DNA of 33,579 nucleotides from Elusimicrobia bacterium GWA2_69_24. Lineage in GTDB: Bacteria; Elusimicrobiota; Elusimicrobia; UBA1565. The stretch spans positions 330 through 33,908 of the forward strand of contig MGTY01000128.1 of assembly GCA_001799695.1 (NCBI GenBank), in the 5' to 3' direction. Under the pieces are notes generated by a model that worked only from the letters and a program-made list of their open reading frames with translations, had not been told where the DNA came from and made no database searches. Shown one piece after another: positions 1 to 8,452 of this stretch (positions are counted from its first letter, which is position 1; every line of letters begins with the position of its first letter). The translations under genes were made by a program, and so were the position numbers.

Positions 1-19
1 GGCGCGCGGTTCTGATGAG

Positions 20-1600
20 TCATCGCGCCCTCGCATTCTTGCCATCCATGAGATCCCGCAAGCCCTGATACGCCGCCGGCACGGTGTCCTTGAGGATGAG
101 GAGCGCCGTGTTCGCCGCCGCCTTCACGGCGATGGGGATCCCGCCGCCGTAATCGGCCCAATGCCCCGCCAGCAGGAGGTTCTTGACCGGCGTGCGGAAA
201 TGGGCGATCTTGCTTTTGATGTTCTTCATGGTGGGCCGCGCGCCCATGATGCTCCCGTCCCGGTTGCCGGTGTAGCGCCAGTAGGTCACGGGCGTGGCGA
301 TGTCCAAGGCCTCGATATGCTCGCGCAGGCGCAAAGACATGACCCGCTCCACCCGGGCTATGAGGGCGTCGGCGTATTCCTTCTTGAACGCGGCGTAGGC
401 CGGTCCCCGCTCCAGGCCCGGTCCCGTCCGCCAGTGGTCCATGTAGTCGATCCTGGCGCGGCAGAAGATCGAAAGCGTGCCCTTCCCCGCAGGGGCCACC
501 GAGGCGTCCCGCACGGAGGATGACATCACGCAGAGGTTGACCTTCGCCGGGTCGCCCGACACGCGTTCCGACAGGGGGATGTCCTCCCGGAACAAAGTGA
601 GCATCTCCTCCCCGAAGCCCAGGGCGGCCGCGCCGCAGTCCAGGCCCATGTTGACCATGAACCCGGAATCGTAGAGGTCGGCGTCATGGAGACGCCGCAG
701 CAGATCCGTCGGGACCGCGCCCGGGGGGAGCATCCTCTCGTAGAGGGCCTCCACGTCGCAGGCCGCCAGGACGAAGCGGGAGCGCAGCGTCCGGCCGCCG
801 GCCAGGACGACCCCGGCCGCGACGCCGCCTTCCAGCAGGACCTTCGCCACACGGTGGCGCAGAAGCACCCGGGACCCGGAGGCCTCGATCCTCTTCTGCA
901 GCCAGAGCGCGAAGGCCCGGCTCCCGCCCGCGGGCGGCATCTGGAAGTTCTTCGCGTAGGCCCAGCCCAGGGGGACCAGGACCCCCATCATCTCCTCCTC
1001 GGAGGCGAATACGTCCTTGACGGGGCTGTCCCGGAACAGGAGCCGCAGGCCCTTCTCGGCCGGCACCCCGACGTGCCGGAACAAGGGGAGCGACCAGTAG
1101 CCCATCCGCAGGCCGTAAAGCCCGTACTCGAGGAGGGACATGGTCTCCCAGCAGCGCAAACCCCGGGAGAGCTGGTGCACGGACTCAGCGATCTTCCGGC
1201 CGATGGCGAACAGGGAGCGCACCCCGCCGGCCGCTTCCGGGAAATCCCGGCACAAGCGGTCCCGCAGCGCATCCGGCTCGCTGGTCAGCAGATAGTCGAA
1301 AGACGCGCTCTTGATGCGGCGGATGCGCGCGAGCGGCCGGCATTTCGGATAGCCGGGGTCCAGGTCGCTGAACAGGCGATGGATGAACCCGTCCGGCCCG
1401 CACTCGTTGAGCCAATGGATGCCGGTGTCGAATAGGAACCCTTTGCGCTGGAAGCCGGCGATGCAGCCGCCGATGGCGGCCTCGGACTCGACTACCGTCA
1501 CCCGCAGGCCCGCGCGGGACAGCAACGCGGCGGCGGTCAGCCCCGAGATCCCGGCGCCGATGACCGCGACGTCGCAGGAGTCCTCCGCTTCAGCGGCCAT
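20..1600 (-). CDS. FAD-dependent CrtI/CrtISO-family oxidoreductase
   Basis: Protein of 526 residues related to phytoene desaturases, carotenoid isomerases and retinol saturases, which use FAD to desaturate, saturate or isomerise polyenes. The N-terminus has a dinucleotide-binding fold (VAVIGAGISGLTAAALL, about residues 11-27) followed by an acidic ESEAAIGG stretch. The C-terminus carries the family FAD motif (LLLAGHWADYGGGIPIA, about residues 475-491). The substrate cannot be read from sequence. The ATG start has a GGAGG about 10 nt upstream and overlaps the end of lnt by 11 bases, so it is probably the last gene of the envelope run. No carotenoid synthesis genes (crtB, crtE) are nearby, so a lipid or quinone-like substrate is possible. 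Family assignment is firm; specific function is not. Confidence 0.85.
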   Translation of the reverse strand: MAAEAEDSCDVAVIGAGISGLTAAALLSRAGLRVTVVESEAAIGGCIAGFQRKGFLFDTGIHWLNECGPDGFIHRLFSDLDPGYPKCRPLARIRRIKSASFDYLLTSEPDALRDRLCRDFPEAAGGVRSLFAIGRKIAESVHQLSRGLRCWETMSLLEYGLYGLRMGYWSLPLFRHVGVPAEKGLRLLFRDSPVKDVFASEEEMMGVLVPLGWAYAKNFQMPPAGGSRAFALWLQKRIEASGSRVLLRHRVAKVLLEGGVAAGVVLAGGRTLRSRFVLAACDVEALYERMLPPGAVPTDLLRRLHDADLYDSGFMVNMGLDCGAAALGFGEEMLTLFREDIPLSERVSGDPAKVNLCVMSSSVRDASVAPAGKGTLSIFCRARIDYMDHWRTGPGLERGPAYAAFKKEYADALIARVERVMSLRLREHIEALDIATPVTYWRYTGNRDGSIMGARPTMKNIKSKIAHFRTPVKNLLLAGHWADYGGGIPIAVKAAANTALLILKDTVPAAYQGLRDLMDGKNARAR

Positions 1601-3215
1601 GGGAGCGGCGCCTCCAGGCCCAGAGCGCGACGGCCAGGAACAAGGCGGTCCCGGCGTGGTACGGCGCCCGGCCGAGCCGGACGTAGAGGGTCCGGCCCTG
1701 GAGCGGGACCACGGTGCGCACCAAGAATCCCCGCCGCAGAGGGTCCAGGCGGGAATCGACCCGCCCCGCGGGGTCGACCACCGCGGTGACCCCGGTGTTG
1801 ACGGCGCGCACGAGGAAGCGGCGGGTCTCGACGGCGCGCAGAGCGCCGAAGGTCAGATGCTGCTCCAAGGCGAAGCCGCTGCCGAACCAGACGTCGTTGG
1901 ACAGGTGGACGAGCAGCTCGGCGCCCAGGTCCGCGTAGCGCCGGACGAACTCCGAGAGGAAGTCCTCGTAGCAGATGACCACCCCCAAGGAGATGTCCTT
2001 CGGGGGCACGCGCAGCAGACGCTGGCGGGGCGCCGGATAAAGCCGCCAGGTCCTGGGGGTCAGGCGATACAGGAAGGGGAACCACTCCCCGAAGGGCAGA
2101 AATTCGCCGAAGGGGATGAGGCGGGTCTTCTCGACCAGGTCCACGAACTCCCGGGAAGGATCGGTCAGGACCCCCGTGTTGTAGCGCCGCCGGCGCTCGG
2201 AGCCCTCAACTGAAGCGGTCTCCCCGATGACGCTCATGAGCAGGTGCGCGGGAGCGGGGATCTCGTCGCGCAGGCGAGCCCCGAACGGGAAGCCGTCGAC
2301 GTTCGGCGACACGGGCAGTCCATCCTTGCGGGAGAAGCCCACGATCCTCCCATAGGTGCTCTCGGGCCAGATCACGAGATCCACCTTTCCACCGCGCAGG
2401 GCCAGCGCGGTGAGTTCGTTCTGGACCTCCAGATTGCCCCAGAACTGCTCGAAGCGCAGGTCCTTGCGGATGGGCATGCAGCCCTGGATCAACGCCACGG
2501 TCAGCGTCCGCCCCGTCTTCCGGGCCGCGGCGACCTCGGCGTCCACCGCGCGGATGCGGTGACGGCCCCAACCCTCGTTGGCGGACAGGACGAGGCCGAG
2601 GCAGGCCAGAAGACCCCAGCGCAGCGGGGGGGGGACCTCCCCGGCCCGGGCGCGGGAGCGCTCCCATAGCGAACGGACGAAGAGATAGACGCCCGCGTTG
2701 CACGCCGGGATGAGCACGGCGAACGCCGCCAGGCCGAAGACCTCGACGACCTGCACGGTGGGCAGATGGAAATGCTGGCTGTTGCCGAACTGCCACGGGA
2801 TGATGCTGGGAAACCACGCTTCCAACGCGACCGCGGCCGGGACCAAGGCCAGGAGCCACGCGGCATCGGCGCGGCCGGTCTTCTCGCGCAAGGGGGGGAC
2901 CAGCCAGGCCGCGGCGCCCGCGAGGCAGGCGAAGAAGAGCCCGTGCAGGCCCATGAGCAGTCCGAAGAAGAGCTCCGTGACCCCGGGCGGGGTGAGCAGG
3001 AACTCGCGGATCGTCCAATGAAAGTAGGGCATCCCGACCGCATAGCCCACGGTGCCGAACCACCAGCCGCGGCGGAAGGCCGAGGCGGGCGCGCGGCCGT
3101 CGATGAGCCACAGGAGGGGGACCAGACCGACCCAGGCCCAGACGCCGAAGGCTCCGGGCCAGAACGCCCGCCCGAAGAGGGCCCCGGCCCCGGTCAGGAC
3201 GAGGAAGACCCCCAT
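1590..3215 (-). CDS. lnt: Apolipoprotein N-acyltransferase
   Basis: Transfers an acyl chain from phospholipid to the N-terminal diacylglyceryl-cysteine of lipoproteins, the last step of lipoprotein maturation at the periplasmic face of the inner membrane. The 541-residue protein has several N-terminal membrane helices (about residues 3-200) and then a nitrilase domain (about 235-500). The catalytic triad is visible: Glu near 285 (IWPESTYG), Lys near 363 (VEKTRLIPFGEF) and Cys near 415 (GVVICYEDF). A hydrophobic C-terminal helix follows. The start chosen is the ATG that shares one base with the stop of the upstream FAD enzyme (TGATG); a reading frame continues far upstream but only as an antisense-like shadow. 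Length and motifs match a functional Lnt and support a diderm cell plan. Confidence 0.95.
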   Translation of the reverse strand: MGVFLVLTGAGALFGRAFWPGAFGVWAWVGLVPLLWLIDGRAPASAFRRGWWFGTVGYAVGMPYFHWTIREFLLTPPGVTELFFGLLMGLHGLFFACLAGAAAWLVPPLREKTGRADAAWLLALVPAAVALEAWFPSIIPWQFGNSQHFHLPTVQVVEVFGLAAFAVLIPACNAGVYLFVRSLWERSRARAGEVPPPLRWGLLACLGLVLSANEGWGRHRIRAVDAEVAAARKTGRTLTVALIQGCMPIRKDLRFEQFWGNLEVQNELTALALRGGKVDLVIWPESTYGRIVGFSRKDGLPVSPNVDGFPFGARLRDEIPAPAHLLMSVIGETASVEGSERRRRYNTGVLTDPSREFVDLVEKTRLIPFGEFLPFGEWFPFLYRLTPRTWRLYPAPRQRLLRVPPKDISLGVVICYEDFLSEFVRRYADLGAELLVHLSNDVWFGSGFALEQHLTFGALRAVETRRFLVRAVNTGVTAVVDPAGRVDSRLDPLRRGFLVRTVVPLQGRTLYVRLGRAPYHAGTALFLAVALWAWRRRSHGR

Positions 3216-4531
3216 CAGGAGTTCCCCAGGAGCGCGGGGAGGCGCTCGCTCATGAACCGCTCGGCGGCGAGGAAGATCCCGTCGGTGTTGAGGTACTCCC
3301 AGCGCCCGCTGCGCCCGAGGAGGAATATCCCCCGCGCGGCCAGGCTTTCTTCCACCTCCCGCCGCGCCGCCTCCAGCCCCAAGGTCGGGATGGGGTAGGT
3401 ATGGCGCTCCAGGTGCACCGCCGAGAACTCCACGTCCGCCTCGTCGGCCAGTATCCCGGCCGCGCGAAGGTCCGCCAGGACCCGTCCCGTCAGGGCGCCG
3501 GTGTCGAGGGATCCGGCCCCGCTCCTGCGGGTGATCTCGGCCGCCGCGGTGTCCGGCCCTTCCCCCTTGAGACTGCGGGTGAAGGTAAGCCGGTAGAAGG
3601 ACTCGGGGCCGGCGAAGAACACCCAGTGGCAGTCCCCGAAAGCGCGGAAGCGGCGGCCCTCCTTCAGCCCCACCGCCACGATGAAGGTGTCGTTGCCGCG
3701 GAACTCCGCGGCGCGGGCCTGCAGGGCGGGATCGCCGAGCGCGGCCAGGAGCTCCGGCACGGGGATGGTCGAGACGACCGCGTCGGCGCTCGTCGACGAG
3801 CCGCCCTCGGAAAAGATGCGCCACCCCCCGCCCTCGGCCGGCTCAAGCCGGGAGACGCGCCAATGGGTCTGCAGGCGCTCGCCCACGGTGCGCGCGATCG
3901 CGTCCGTGAGCGCCCCGGCGCCGGAGCGGGGATAGAGGAACCGGGCCTGGTAGGCGCGGCCCACCGTACCCCGCACGAAGGTGTTGCGGATGAGCTTGAG
4001 CACCGGCTCGGGCTCGATCTTCCGGCTCACCAGGTCCATGGATATCCGCTCCAGCGGACAGTCCCAGATCTTCTCGTTGTAGGGCAGCATGAAATGCCGC
4101 GCGATGCCGGTCCCGAGGCCTTCGGTGATCCAATGCCTCAGGTCATGGAACTGCCCGGGCCCGAAGAGCCGTGCGCGCAGGGCCCCGCCCAGGCATTCCA
4201 GCCGCTCGCCCCAGGGCAGGTCGGCCAGGCCGTTCTCGAAGGGATAGGAGACCGACACGATGCGTTCCCCGGAGCGATGACAGACCCGCACCCGGCGCTC
4301 GTTGCGGACGTAATCCACCGGGAGGGACTCGAAATGGCGCATGGCCCCGGGGTCGCGGCTGTAGTAGGCGTGCGGGCCGATGTCCCAGGAATGCGCGCCG
4401 CGGCGGAAGGTGCGGCAGAGCCCGCCGGCCTCCTCGCGGGACTCCAGGATGACGCAGTCCACGCCCCGCTCCTTGAGGAGGCGTCCGATCTGGAGCCCGG
4501 CGAGCCCGCCGCCCAGCACCGCGATCCTCAT
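3215..4531 (-). CDS. FAD-dependent protoporphyrinogen oxidase / UDP-galactopyranose mutase-like enzyme
   Basis: Protein of 438 residues beginning with a classic FAD-binding motif (MRIAVLGGGLAGLQIG) and an ESREEAGGLC stretch typical of the amine-oxidase/UDP-galactopyranose mutase-like superfamily. A conserved segment near the middle (LPYNEKIWDCPLERIS) recalls NAD(P)-binding proteins found in polysaccharide clusters. The C-terminus (GRSGRWEYLNTDGIFLAAE) closes the FAD site. The start overlaps the upstream GNAT gene by four bases (ATGA), and the stop shares one base with the lnt start. It may act on sugar nucleotides, polyprenols or lipids, but the substrate is not evident. The context of lnt and a second FAD enzyme suggests envelope or lipid chemistry (inference). 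Confidence 0.85.
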   Translation of the reverse strand: MRIAVLGGGLAGLQIGRLLKERGVDCVILESREEAGGLCRTFRRGAHSWDIGPHAYYSRDPGAMRHFESLPVDYVRNERRVRVCHRSGERIVSVSYPFENGLADLPWGERLECLGGALRARLFGPGQFHDLRHWITEGLGTGIARHFMLPYNEKIWDCPLERISMDLVSRKIEPEPVLKLIRNTFVRGTVGRAYQARFLYPRSGAGALTDAIARTVGERLQTHWRVSRLEPAEGGGWRIFSEGGSSTSADAVVSTIPVPELLAALGDPALQARAAEFRGNDTFIVAVGLKEGRRFRAFGDCHWVFFAGPESFYRLTFTRSLKGEGPDTAAAEITRRSGAGSLDTGALTGRVLADLRAAGILADEADVEFSAVHLERHTYPIPTLGLEAARREVEESLAARGIFLLGRSGRWEYLNTDGIFLAAERFMSERLPALLGNS

Positions 4532-5010
4532 GAGAGCGGAGCGCTCCGGAACCCAGACAGCGGGCCGATCGACTTGCGGAGCAGGAGCTCGGAATGGCCG
4601 GGCACCACGTAGTCCGGTATCTCCCCGACCTGGCGGTAGCCGAGCGCTTCGTAGAGCCGCCGCGCCCCGGTGTTGAAGGAGGACACGCAGAGGAAAACGT
4701 TGGGGGTGTCCCGGAATATCCGCTCCTCCGCGGCTGCGAGGAGGGCGCGGCCCACGCCGCGGCCGCGCTGTCCGGGGTCCACGACCACGGCCTGTACGTA
4801 GCCCTTGAACGGGCCGCCCATGGCCAGGACGATGGCCCCCAGCACGCGGTCCGATCCCACGGCGACGTACTTCTCCCGCGCGGGGTCTTTCACCACGGCC
4901 AGGCAGGCCTCCGGTCCCAGGCGCAGGGTCCTCCAGGGCTCCGACCCGCTCATGAGCCGGGCGCAGGCGTCCAGCTCCCCGTCGGCGGCCGGCCGGATGT
5001 CGAAGCCCAT
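4528..5010 (-). CDS. GNAT-family N-acetyltransferase
   Basis: Small 160-residue acyltransferase of the GNAT fold, using acetyl-CoA to acetylate an amine. The acetyl-CoA pyrophosphate loop is clear (VVVDPGQRGRGVGRALL, about residues 74-90), followed by the NVFLCVSSFNTGARRLYEALGY region typical of motif B. The C-terminus (PGHSELLLRKSIGP) fits RimI-like members, but there is no decisive signature for ribosomal-protein acetylation. It sits three bases after the symporter stop and overlaps the following FAD gene by ATGA, so it is co-transcribed. Substrate unknown. Confidence 0.88.
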   Translation of the reverse strand: MGFDIRPAADGELDACARLMSGSEPWRTLRLGPEACLAVVKDPAREKYVAVGSDRVLGAIVLAMGGPFKGYVQAVVVDPGQRGRGVGRALLAAAEERIFRDTPNVFLCVSSFNTGARRLYEALGYRQVGEIPDYVVPGHSELLLRKSIGPLSGFRSAPLS

Positions 5011-5013
5011 GCG

Positions 5014-6297
5014 CTAGCCCTTCTTCTCCCACTCGGCCACGCACGCGGCGATGGTCAGGTCGCCCGCCACGTTGAGCACGGTCCGGCTCATGTCGAGGAT
5101 GCGGTCCACCCCCAGGATGATGCCGATGGCCTCGCCCGGCACGCCGATGGACTGCAGGACGATCACGATCAGGGGCAGCGACCCGCCGGGCACCCCGGCC
5201 GTGCCCACCCCCGCCATGACCGACCACACGACCACCAGCGCCTGCTGGGACAAGGTCAGCGGCACTCCGAAGAACTGGGCCAAAAAGAGCACCGTGATCC
5301 CCTCGTAGAGGGCGGTGCCGTTCTGGTTGGCGGTCGCCCCGATGGTGAGCACGAAGTTGCCGATCGGCCGCGGTATCTTGAGGTTCTCCTCCGAGGCCTT
5401 GAGGGTCACCGGAAGCGTCGCGCTCGAGGAGCTGGTGGCGAACGCCGTCACCAGGACACCCGAGATGTCGCGGAAGAACCGGAGCGGGCTGCGCCGCGCC
5501 AGGAACCAGACGGCCGCGGAATAGACGACCAGCAGATGGAAGGCGAGCGCCCCGATCACGAGGAAGAAGTACTTGGCCAGGAGTCCCAGGACCTCCAGCC
5601 CGGCCATGGCCGTGACCGAAAAGATGAGCCCGCCCACGCCGAACGGCGCCAGCCACATGGCGAAATCGATGACCTTGAGCATGGCCGCCAGCACCGAACC
5701 CAGGAGCTCCTTCAAGGGACGGGATTTCTCCTCGGGGATGAGACTGAGGGCGAGCCCGAGCACCAGGCTGAAGACCATGAGCGGGATGAGTCCGCCCTCG
5801 AAGGCGTTGACGGCCTCCGCGATCGGGTTCTTGGGGATGAGCTCGAGCAGGGACTGCACCGCGGGCTTGGCCTTGGCCGCGTTGTCGAGGCTGGCCTGGA
5901 CCGAGCCCTGCCCCTGGAAGGAGGCGATGAGCCTCTGGCGGGACTCCTCCGGCAGGCCGACGCCCGGCCGGACCCAGTTGACCGCGAACACGCCGATCAG
6001 CACCGCGATGCTCGACAGGACCAGGGTGAGGATCAGGGTCCGCAGCCCGATGCGCCCGACCTTGCCGGCCTCGCCGATCTCGGTGACGCCCAGGACCAGG
6101 GCCGCGACCACCAGCGGGACCACGGCCATGAACACGACGCGCAAAAACACCTGCCCCATGGGCTGGGCGACGTTCGCGACGGCCCAGGCCAGCCCGGGAG
6201 AGCCGCCCCACAGTGCCCGCGCTGCCAGCCCGAGCCCGGCCCCGGCCGCCAGCCCGGCGAAGATGCGCACGTGCTGGGGGGTCTTCTTGAGGGTCAT
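5014..6297 (-). CDS. Dicarboxylate/amino acid:cation symporter (DAACS family)
   Basis: Polytopic inner-membrane protein of 427 residues in the GltP/DctA/GltPh family, which imports acidic amino acids or C4-dicarboxylates with H+ or Na+. The hallmark re-entrant loop HP1 is present (ATSSSSATLPVTLKASEEN, about residues 280-298). The TM7 metal-binding motif reads NQNGT rather than the usual NMDGT. HP2 is VAGVGTAGVPGG and TM8 contains GVDRILDMSRTVLNVAGD, which holds substrate-binding Asp and Asn/Arg positions. The Asp-to-Asn change in NxDGT could alter cation coupling. The ATG start is nine bases after the SGNH hydrolase stop; a TAATCT hexamer lies six bases upstream of it, a possible weak internal promoter. 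Confidence 0.93.
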   Translation of the reverse strand: MTLKKTPQHVRIFAGLAAGAGLGLAARALWGGSPGLAWAVANVAQPMGQVFLRVVFMAVVPLVVAALVLGVTEIGEAGKVGRIGLRTLILTLVLSSIAVLIGVFAVNWVRPGVGLPEESRQRLIASFQGQGSVQASLDNAAKAKPAVQSLLELIPKNPIAEAVNAFEGGLIPLMVFSLVLGLALSLIPEEKSRPLKELLGSVLAAMLKVIDFAMWLAPFGVGGLIFSVTAMAGLEVLGLLAKYFFLVIGALAFHLLVVYSAAVWFLARRSPLRFFRDISGVLVTAFATSSSSATLPVTLKASEENLKIPRPIGNFVLTIGATANQNGTALYEGITVLFLAQFFGVPLTLSQQALVVVWSVMAGVGTAGVPGGSLPLIVIVLQSIGVPGEAIGIILGVDRILDMSRTVLNVAGDLTIAACVAEWEKKG

Positions 6298-6306
6298 AGG
6301 GCCAGA

Positions 6307-7359
6307 TTAGAGCATCTTCTCCCGGACCAGGAAAGCCCCGATCTCGCGGGAGATGCGGCGATACGCCGCGGGCGAGGGGTGGACGACGTCCTCGGGCTTG
6401 TAGCGCAGCGGAAAATCCTGCCGCCGCAGGTCGGCGAACAGGGGGGAGAGGTCCAGCCGGCGCGTCCCCTCCGCGCCCAGGACGGAGGTGATGGCCGCGT
6501 ATTCGGCCCGCTGCCGCTCGTCGCGCGCCGCCTCAGGAGTCAGATAGGGGAACACCACGAACACGATGGGCGCGGGAAGCGCGCGCGCCGCGGCCAGGAT
6601 CTCCCGCATATAGCGCCGCCCAGTCGCCCCGGCGTCCGCCTCCCGGCCGGGGTCGCGCGCCGCGAGCCAGGTGTCCGCGCGCAGCAGGACGCAGCGGTAG
6701 AGCGCGCTGCGCCGCAGGAGACGGGCCGACGGGATGAAGCCGCGCCGGCGCAGCGACTCCAGCGGGAAGTGATAGCCGATGAAGCCGTCGCGCTTCTTGT
6801 AGTAGGTGTTGGTATCCAGGCCGAAATCGTTCATGGCTATGAAGAGCACGATGAGGTCGGGGCTGTAGCGGGCCGCGCGCTGGCGCAGATAGAGGCCGTA
6901 GCGCCTCACGTCGTAGCTCCCGACCCCCGCGTTCCACACCTCGAACCGCTCATGCACTTTCCGGCACTCCGGGGAACGCCCGAGCTCGTCCTCCAGGGAA
7001 TCCCCGGCCCAGTGCGGCTCGGCGATCGAATCTCCCATCAGGAGCACTCGGAACGTGCCCGGAGCCTTGGCGAGCGGATGCTCCCGCCCGGTCATCCCGT
7101 GGCGGTTGGTGAACCCGGCGGCGTTCTCCTCATGCTCGTAGCCGAGGAGGTCCGAGGCCCGGTAGAAACCCCTCCGTTTCGGGCGGCTGATGACGCCCAA
7201 AAAGGGGCTCGCCGCCTCCTCCACCCGGAACGACTCCAGACGCACGCCCTGGAACGGCGCCACCCGGCAGAACGCCTCGAGCAGCAGGAGCCCAGCCAGG
7301 CTTCCGGCGGCCGCCAAGGCGACCCGCGCCGGAAGTCTAGACTCTGGGACCGCTGACAC
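6307..7359 (-). CDS. Membrane-anchored SGNH/GDSL hydrolase
   Basis: Protein of 350 residues with an N-terminal membrane anchor (about residues 12-30) and a periplasmic SGNH esterase domain. Block I (LLMGDSIAE, nucleophile Ser near 111), block II (NAGVGSYD), block III (FIAMNDFG) and block V (DVVHPSPAAYR, Asp and His near 320-323) are all present, so catalysis looks intact. Such enzymes remove acyl or acetyl groups from lipids, sugars or peptidoglycan. The start is a GTG overlapping the end of the upstream lysozyme-like gene by 23 bases, without a good Shine-Dalgarno; a TTG 14 codons further in is an alternative. Pairing with a muralytic-like gene makes peptidoglycan or exopolysaccharide deacetylation an appealing guess. 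Confidence 0.87.
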   Translation of the reverse strand: MSAVPESRLPARVALAAAGSLAGLLLLEAFCRVAPFQGVRLESFRVEEAASPFLGVISRPKRRGFYRASDLLGYEHEENAAGFTNRHGMTGREHPLAKAPGTFRVLLMGDSIAEPHWAGDSLEDELGRSPECRKVHERFEVWNAGVGSYDVRRYGLYLRQRAARYSPDLIVLFIAMNDFGLDTNTYYKKRDGFIGYHFPLESLRRRGFIPSARLLRRSALYRCVLLRADTWLAARDPGREADAGATGRRYMREILAAARALPAPIVFVVFPYLTPEAARDERQRAEYAAITSVLGAEGTRRLDLSPLFADLRRQDFPLRYKPEDVVHPSPAAYRRISREIGAFLVREKML

Positions 7360-8239
7360 GGTAGGTGGCGACGCGGGATAGCCAGCCCGGGAGCCAGCGC
7401 GCCTCGTTGCGCTCGGGGGGGGAATTGGCCACGCGCCGCTCGAGCACCCGGGCGGCCGAGCCTGCGTACGCCGCGAGCGCCGGGGCGCCCGTCTCGTTCC
7501 CGGACCCCGACATCCCCTGCAGAACCTGCAGGAGCCCCCAGCCCTGGCCGTGGTAACGCTCGCCGGGATTGATCCCCTCGCCCTTGAAGTTCACGTAATC
7601 GGCCAGGGCGTACAGCCCGACCGGATGGGCCGCGACGCGGTAGAATTCGGCGCCGACCGCGGCGCGCTGTTCCGCGGGCAGGGTCGCCGTGATGCGCGGC
7701 AGGGAAGCCTCCAGCCGGTCGATGATGAAGCGGGCCTGCAGGGGGACGGTGTCGGCGAGCAGGGCGCGCAATCCGGTCATCCGGGGGGAAGCCAGGTCCC
7801 TGAGGAAGGCCTGCCGGTCCGGCCAGGGGCAGTCCGCGCCGTCCTTGAGCCACTCCGGGAGACGGGCGCCGTTGGCGCGCAGATAGGCGATGAGCCGGGG
7901 AAAGCTCTCCTCGAAGGGGCCTTCCTGCCCGGCGGGATACCAGATGAAGTGCCCGATGCCCAGGGAGGCGAAGCTCTCGCCCTGGTTCCAGGAGGTCAGG
8001 CCCGCGACCGTGCCGCCGCACTCGTTCTTCCAGATGCGGCGCCCGATCTCCAGGGCCGCGTCGGGGGGGACGTCGATGGCGGCGAGCGTCGGGCCGGAGC
8101 CGCCGATCATGGGGGCCTCAAAGCGCGGCAGGGAGTCGAAGAGCGGCGACCCCCCGGAGCCGTTCCACACGGCCTGCGCCCCGGCCGCGGCCGGAAGCAA
8201 GGTCAGCAGGACGGTCGCCAGCGGGAGGGGCGCGCGCAT
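7337..8239 (-). CDS. Secreted protein with lysozyme-like motif
   Basis: Protein of 300 residues with a cleavable signal peptide (hydrophobic stretch at residues 5-20, ending AAAGAQA). The mature N-terminal third contains IWKNECGGT (Glu73) followed by FASLGIGHFIWYP (residues 90-102). The order Glu then Ser/Thr-x-Gly-Ile-Gly-His resembles the catalytic region of phage T4-type lysozymes (Glu11, Thr26, GIGH). Further conserved-looking segments are YVNFKGEGINPGERYHGQGWGLL near residues 212-236. I recognise it as a bacterial conserved secreted protein, not as a characterised family. The lysozyme relation is an inference from one motif. It is first in the minus-strand run, with a TATACT box seven bases upstream of its ATG and no Shine-Dalgarno. 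Confidence 0.7.
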   Translation of the reverse strand: MRAPLPLATVLLTLLPAAAGAQAVWNGSGGSPLFDSLPRFEAPMIGGSGPTLAAIDVPPDAALEIGRRIWKNECGGTVAGLTSWNQGESFASLGIGHFIWYPAGQEGPFEESFPRLIAYLRANGARLPEWLKDGADCPWPDRQAFLRDLASPRMTGLRALLADTVPLQARFIIDRLEASLPRITATLPAEQRAAVGAEFYRVAAHPVGLYALADYVNFKGEGINPGERYHGQGWGLLQVLQGMSGSGNETGAPALAAYAGSAARVLERRVANSPPERNEARWLPGWLSRVATYRVSGPRV

Positions 8240-8246
8240 CGCGGAT

Positions 8247-8252
8247 AGTATA
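8247..8252 (-). promoter_or_regulatory. -10 box of the envelope run, probably leaderless
   Basis: On the minus strand TATACT lies exactly seven bases upstream of the ATG at 8239. A sigma70 transcript would start at or within a base or two of the start codon. No convincing -35 and no Shine-Dalgarno are visible. Confidence 0.5.
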
Positions 8253-8280
8253 GCGCGATTCCGGCCCGAAAAATGCGGAG

Positions 8281-8439
8281 CCCCAATCCTCGGCTAAGCG
8301 ATAAATGGGCTCGCCAACCCCATGGGAGGGGCCGTTGGAATCTCCCGGGGCGGTGACGACGCAGATGGCGGACTGTTTATTAGCGGCGGTCCAACGGGGC
8401 AGCTGTGCCCGGGCACAGTTGCTTAGCCGAGGATCGGGG
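8281..8439. repeat. 159-bp nested inverted-repeat element
   Basis: The ends are a 19-bp inverted repeat with one mismatch: CCCCAATCCTCGGCTAAGC at 8281-8299 and GCTTAGCCGAGGATCGGGG at 8421-8439. Inside is a second inverted pair (CCGTTGGA at 8332-8339, TCCAACGG at 8390-8397) and a 16-bp palindrome at 8403-8418. No open reading frame of note and no clear target-site duplication are visible. It could be a non-autonomous (MITE-like) element or an extragenic palindromic unit. The end sequence and palindrome recur at 14886-14922. Confidence 0.7.
8403..8439 (-). repeat. 37-bp repeat unit, copy 1 (palindrome plus 19-mer)
   Basis: Palindrome CTGTGCCCGGGCACAG (8403-8418), two bases, then GCTTAGCCGAGGATCGGGG (8421-8439). 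The same unit in opposite orientation is at 14886-14922, so the pair brackets the efflux operon. No T-tract follows, so it is not a standard terminator. Confidence 0.8.
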
Positions 8440-8452
8440 GGAAGAGCGGCAC

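Noticed and set aside
3215..6211. Minus-strand frame continuing far upstream of the FAD enzyme
   Set aside because: The protein-like part starts at the ATG at 4531; the upstream part is an Arg/Gly-rich shadow of the GNAT and symporter genes.
4594..7356. Very long plus-strand open frame (920 codons)
   Set aside because: It is antisense to the GNAT, symporter and SGNH genes, whose proteins have clear motifs; its product is Gly/Arg/His/Glu-rich without recognisable domains, as expected of a shadow frame in GC-rich DNA.
8403..8439. The palindrome units read as intrinsic terminators
   Set aside because: All three copies of the core lack a following T-tract on either strand, and copy 1 is upstream of tetR rather than downstream of a plus-strand gene.
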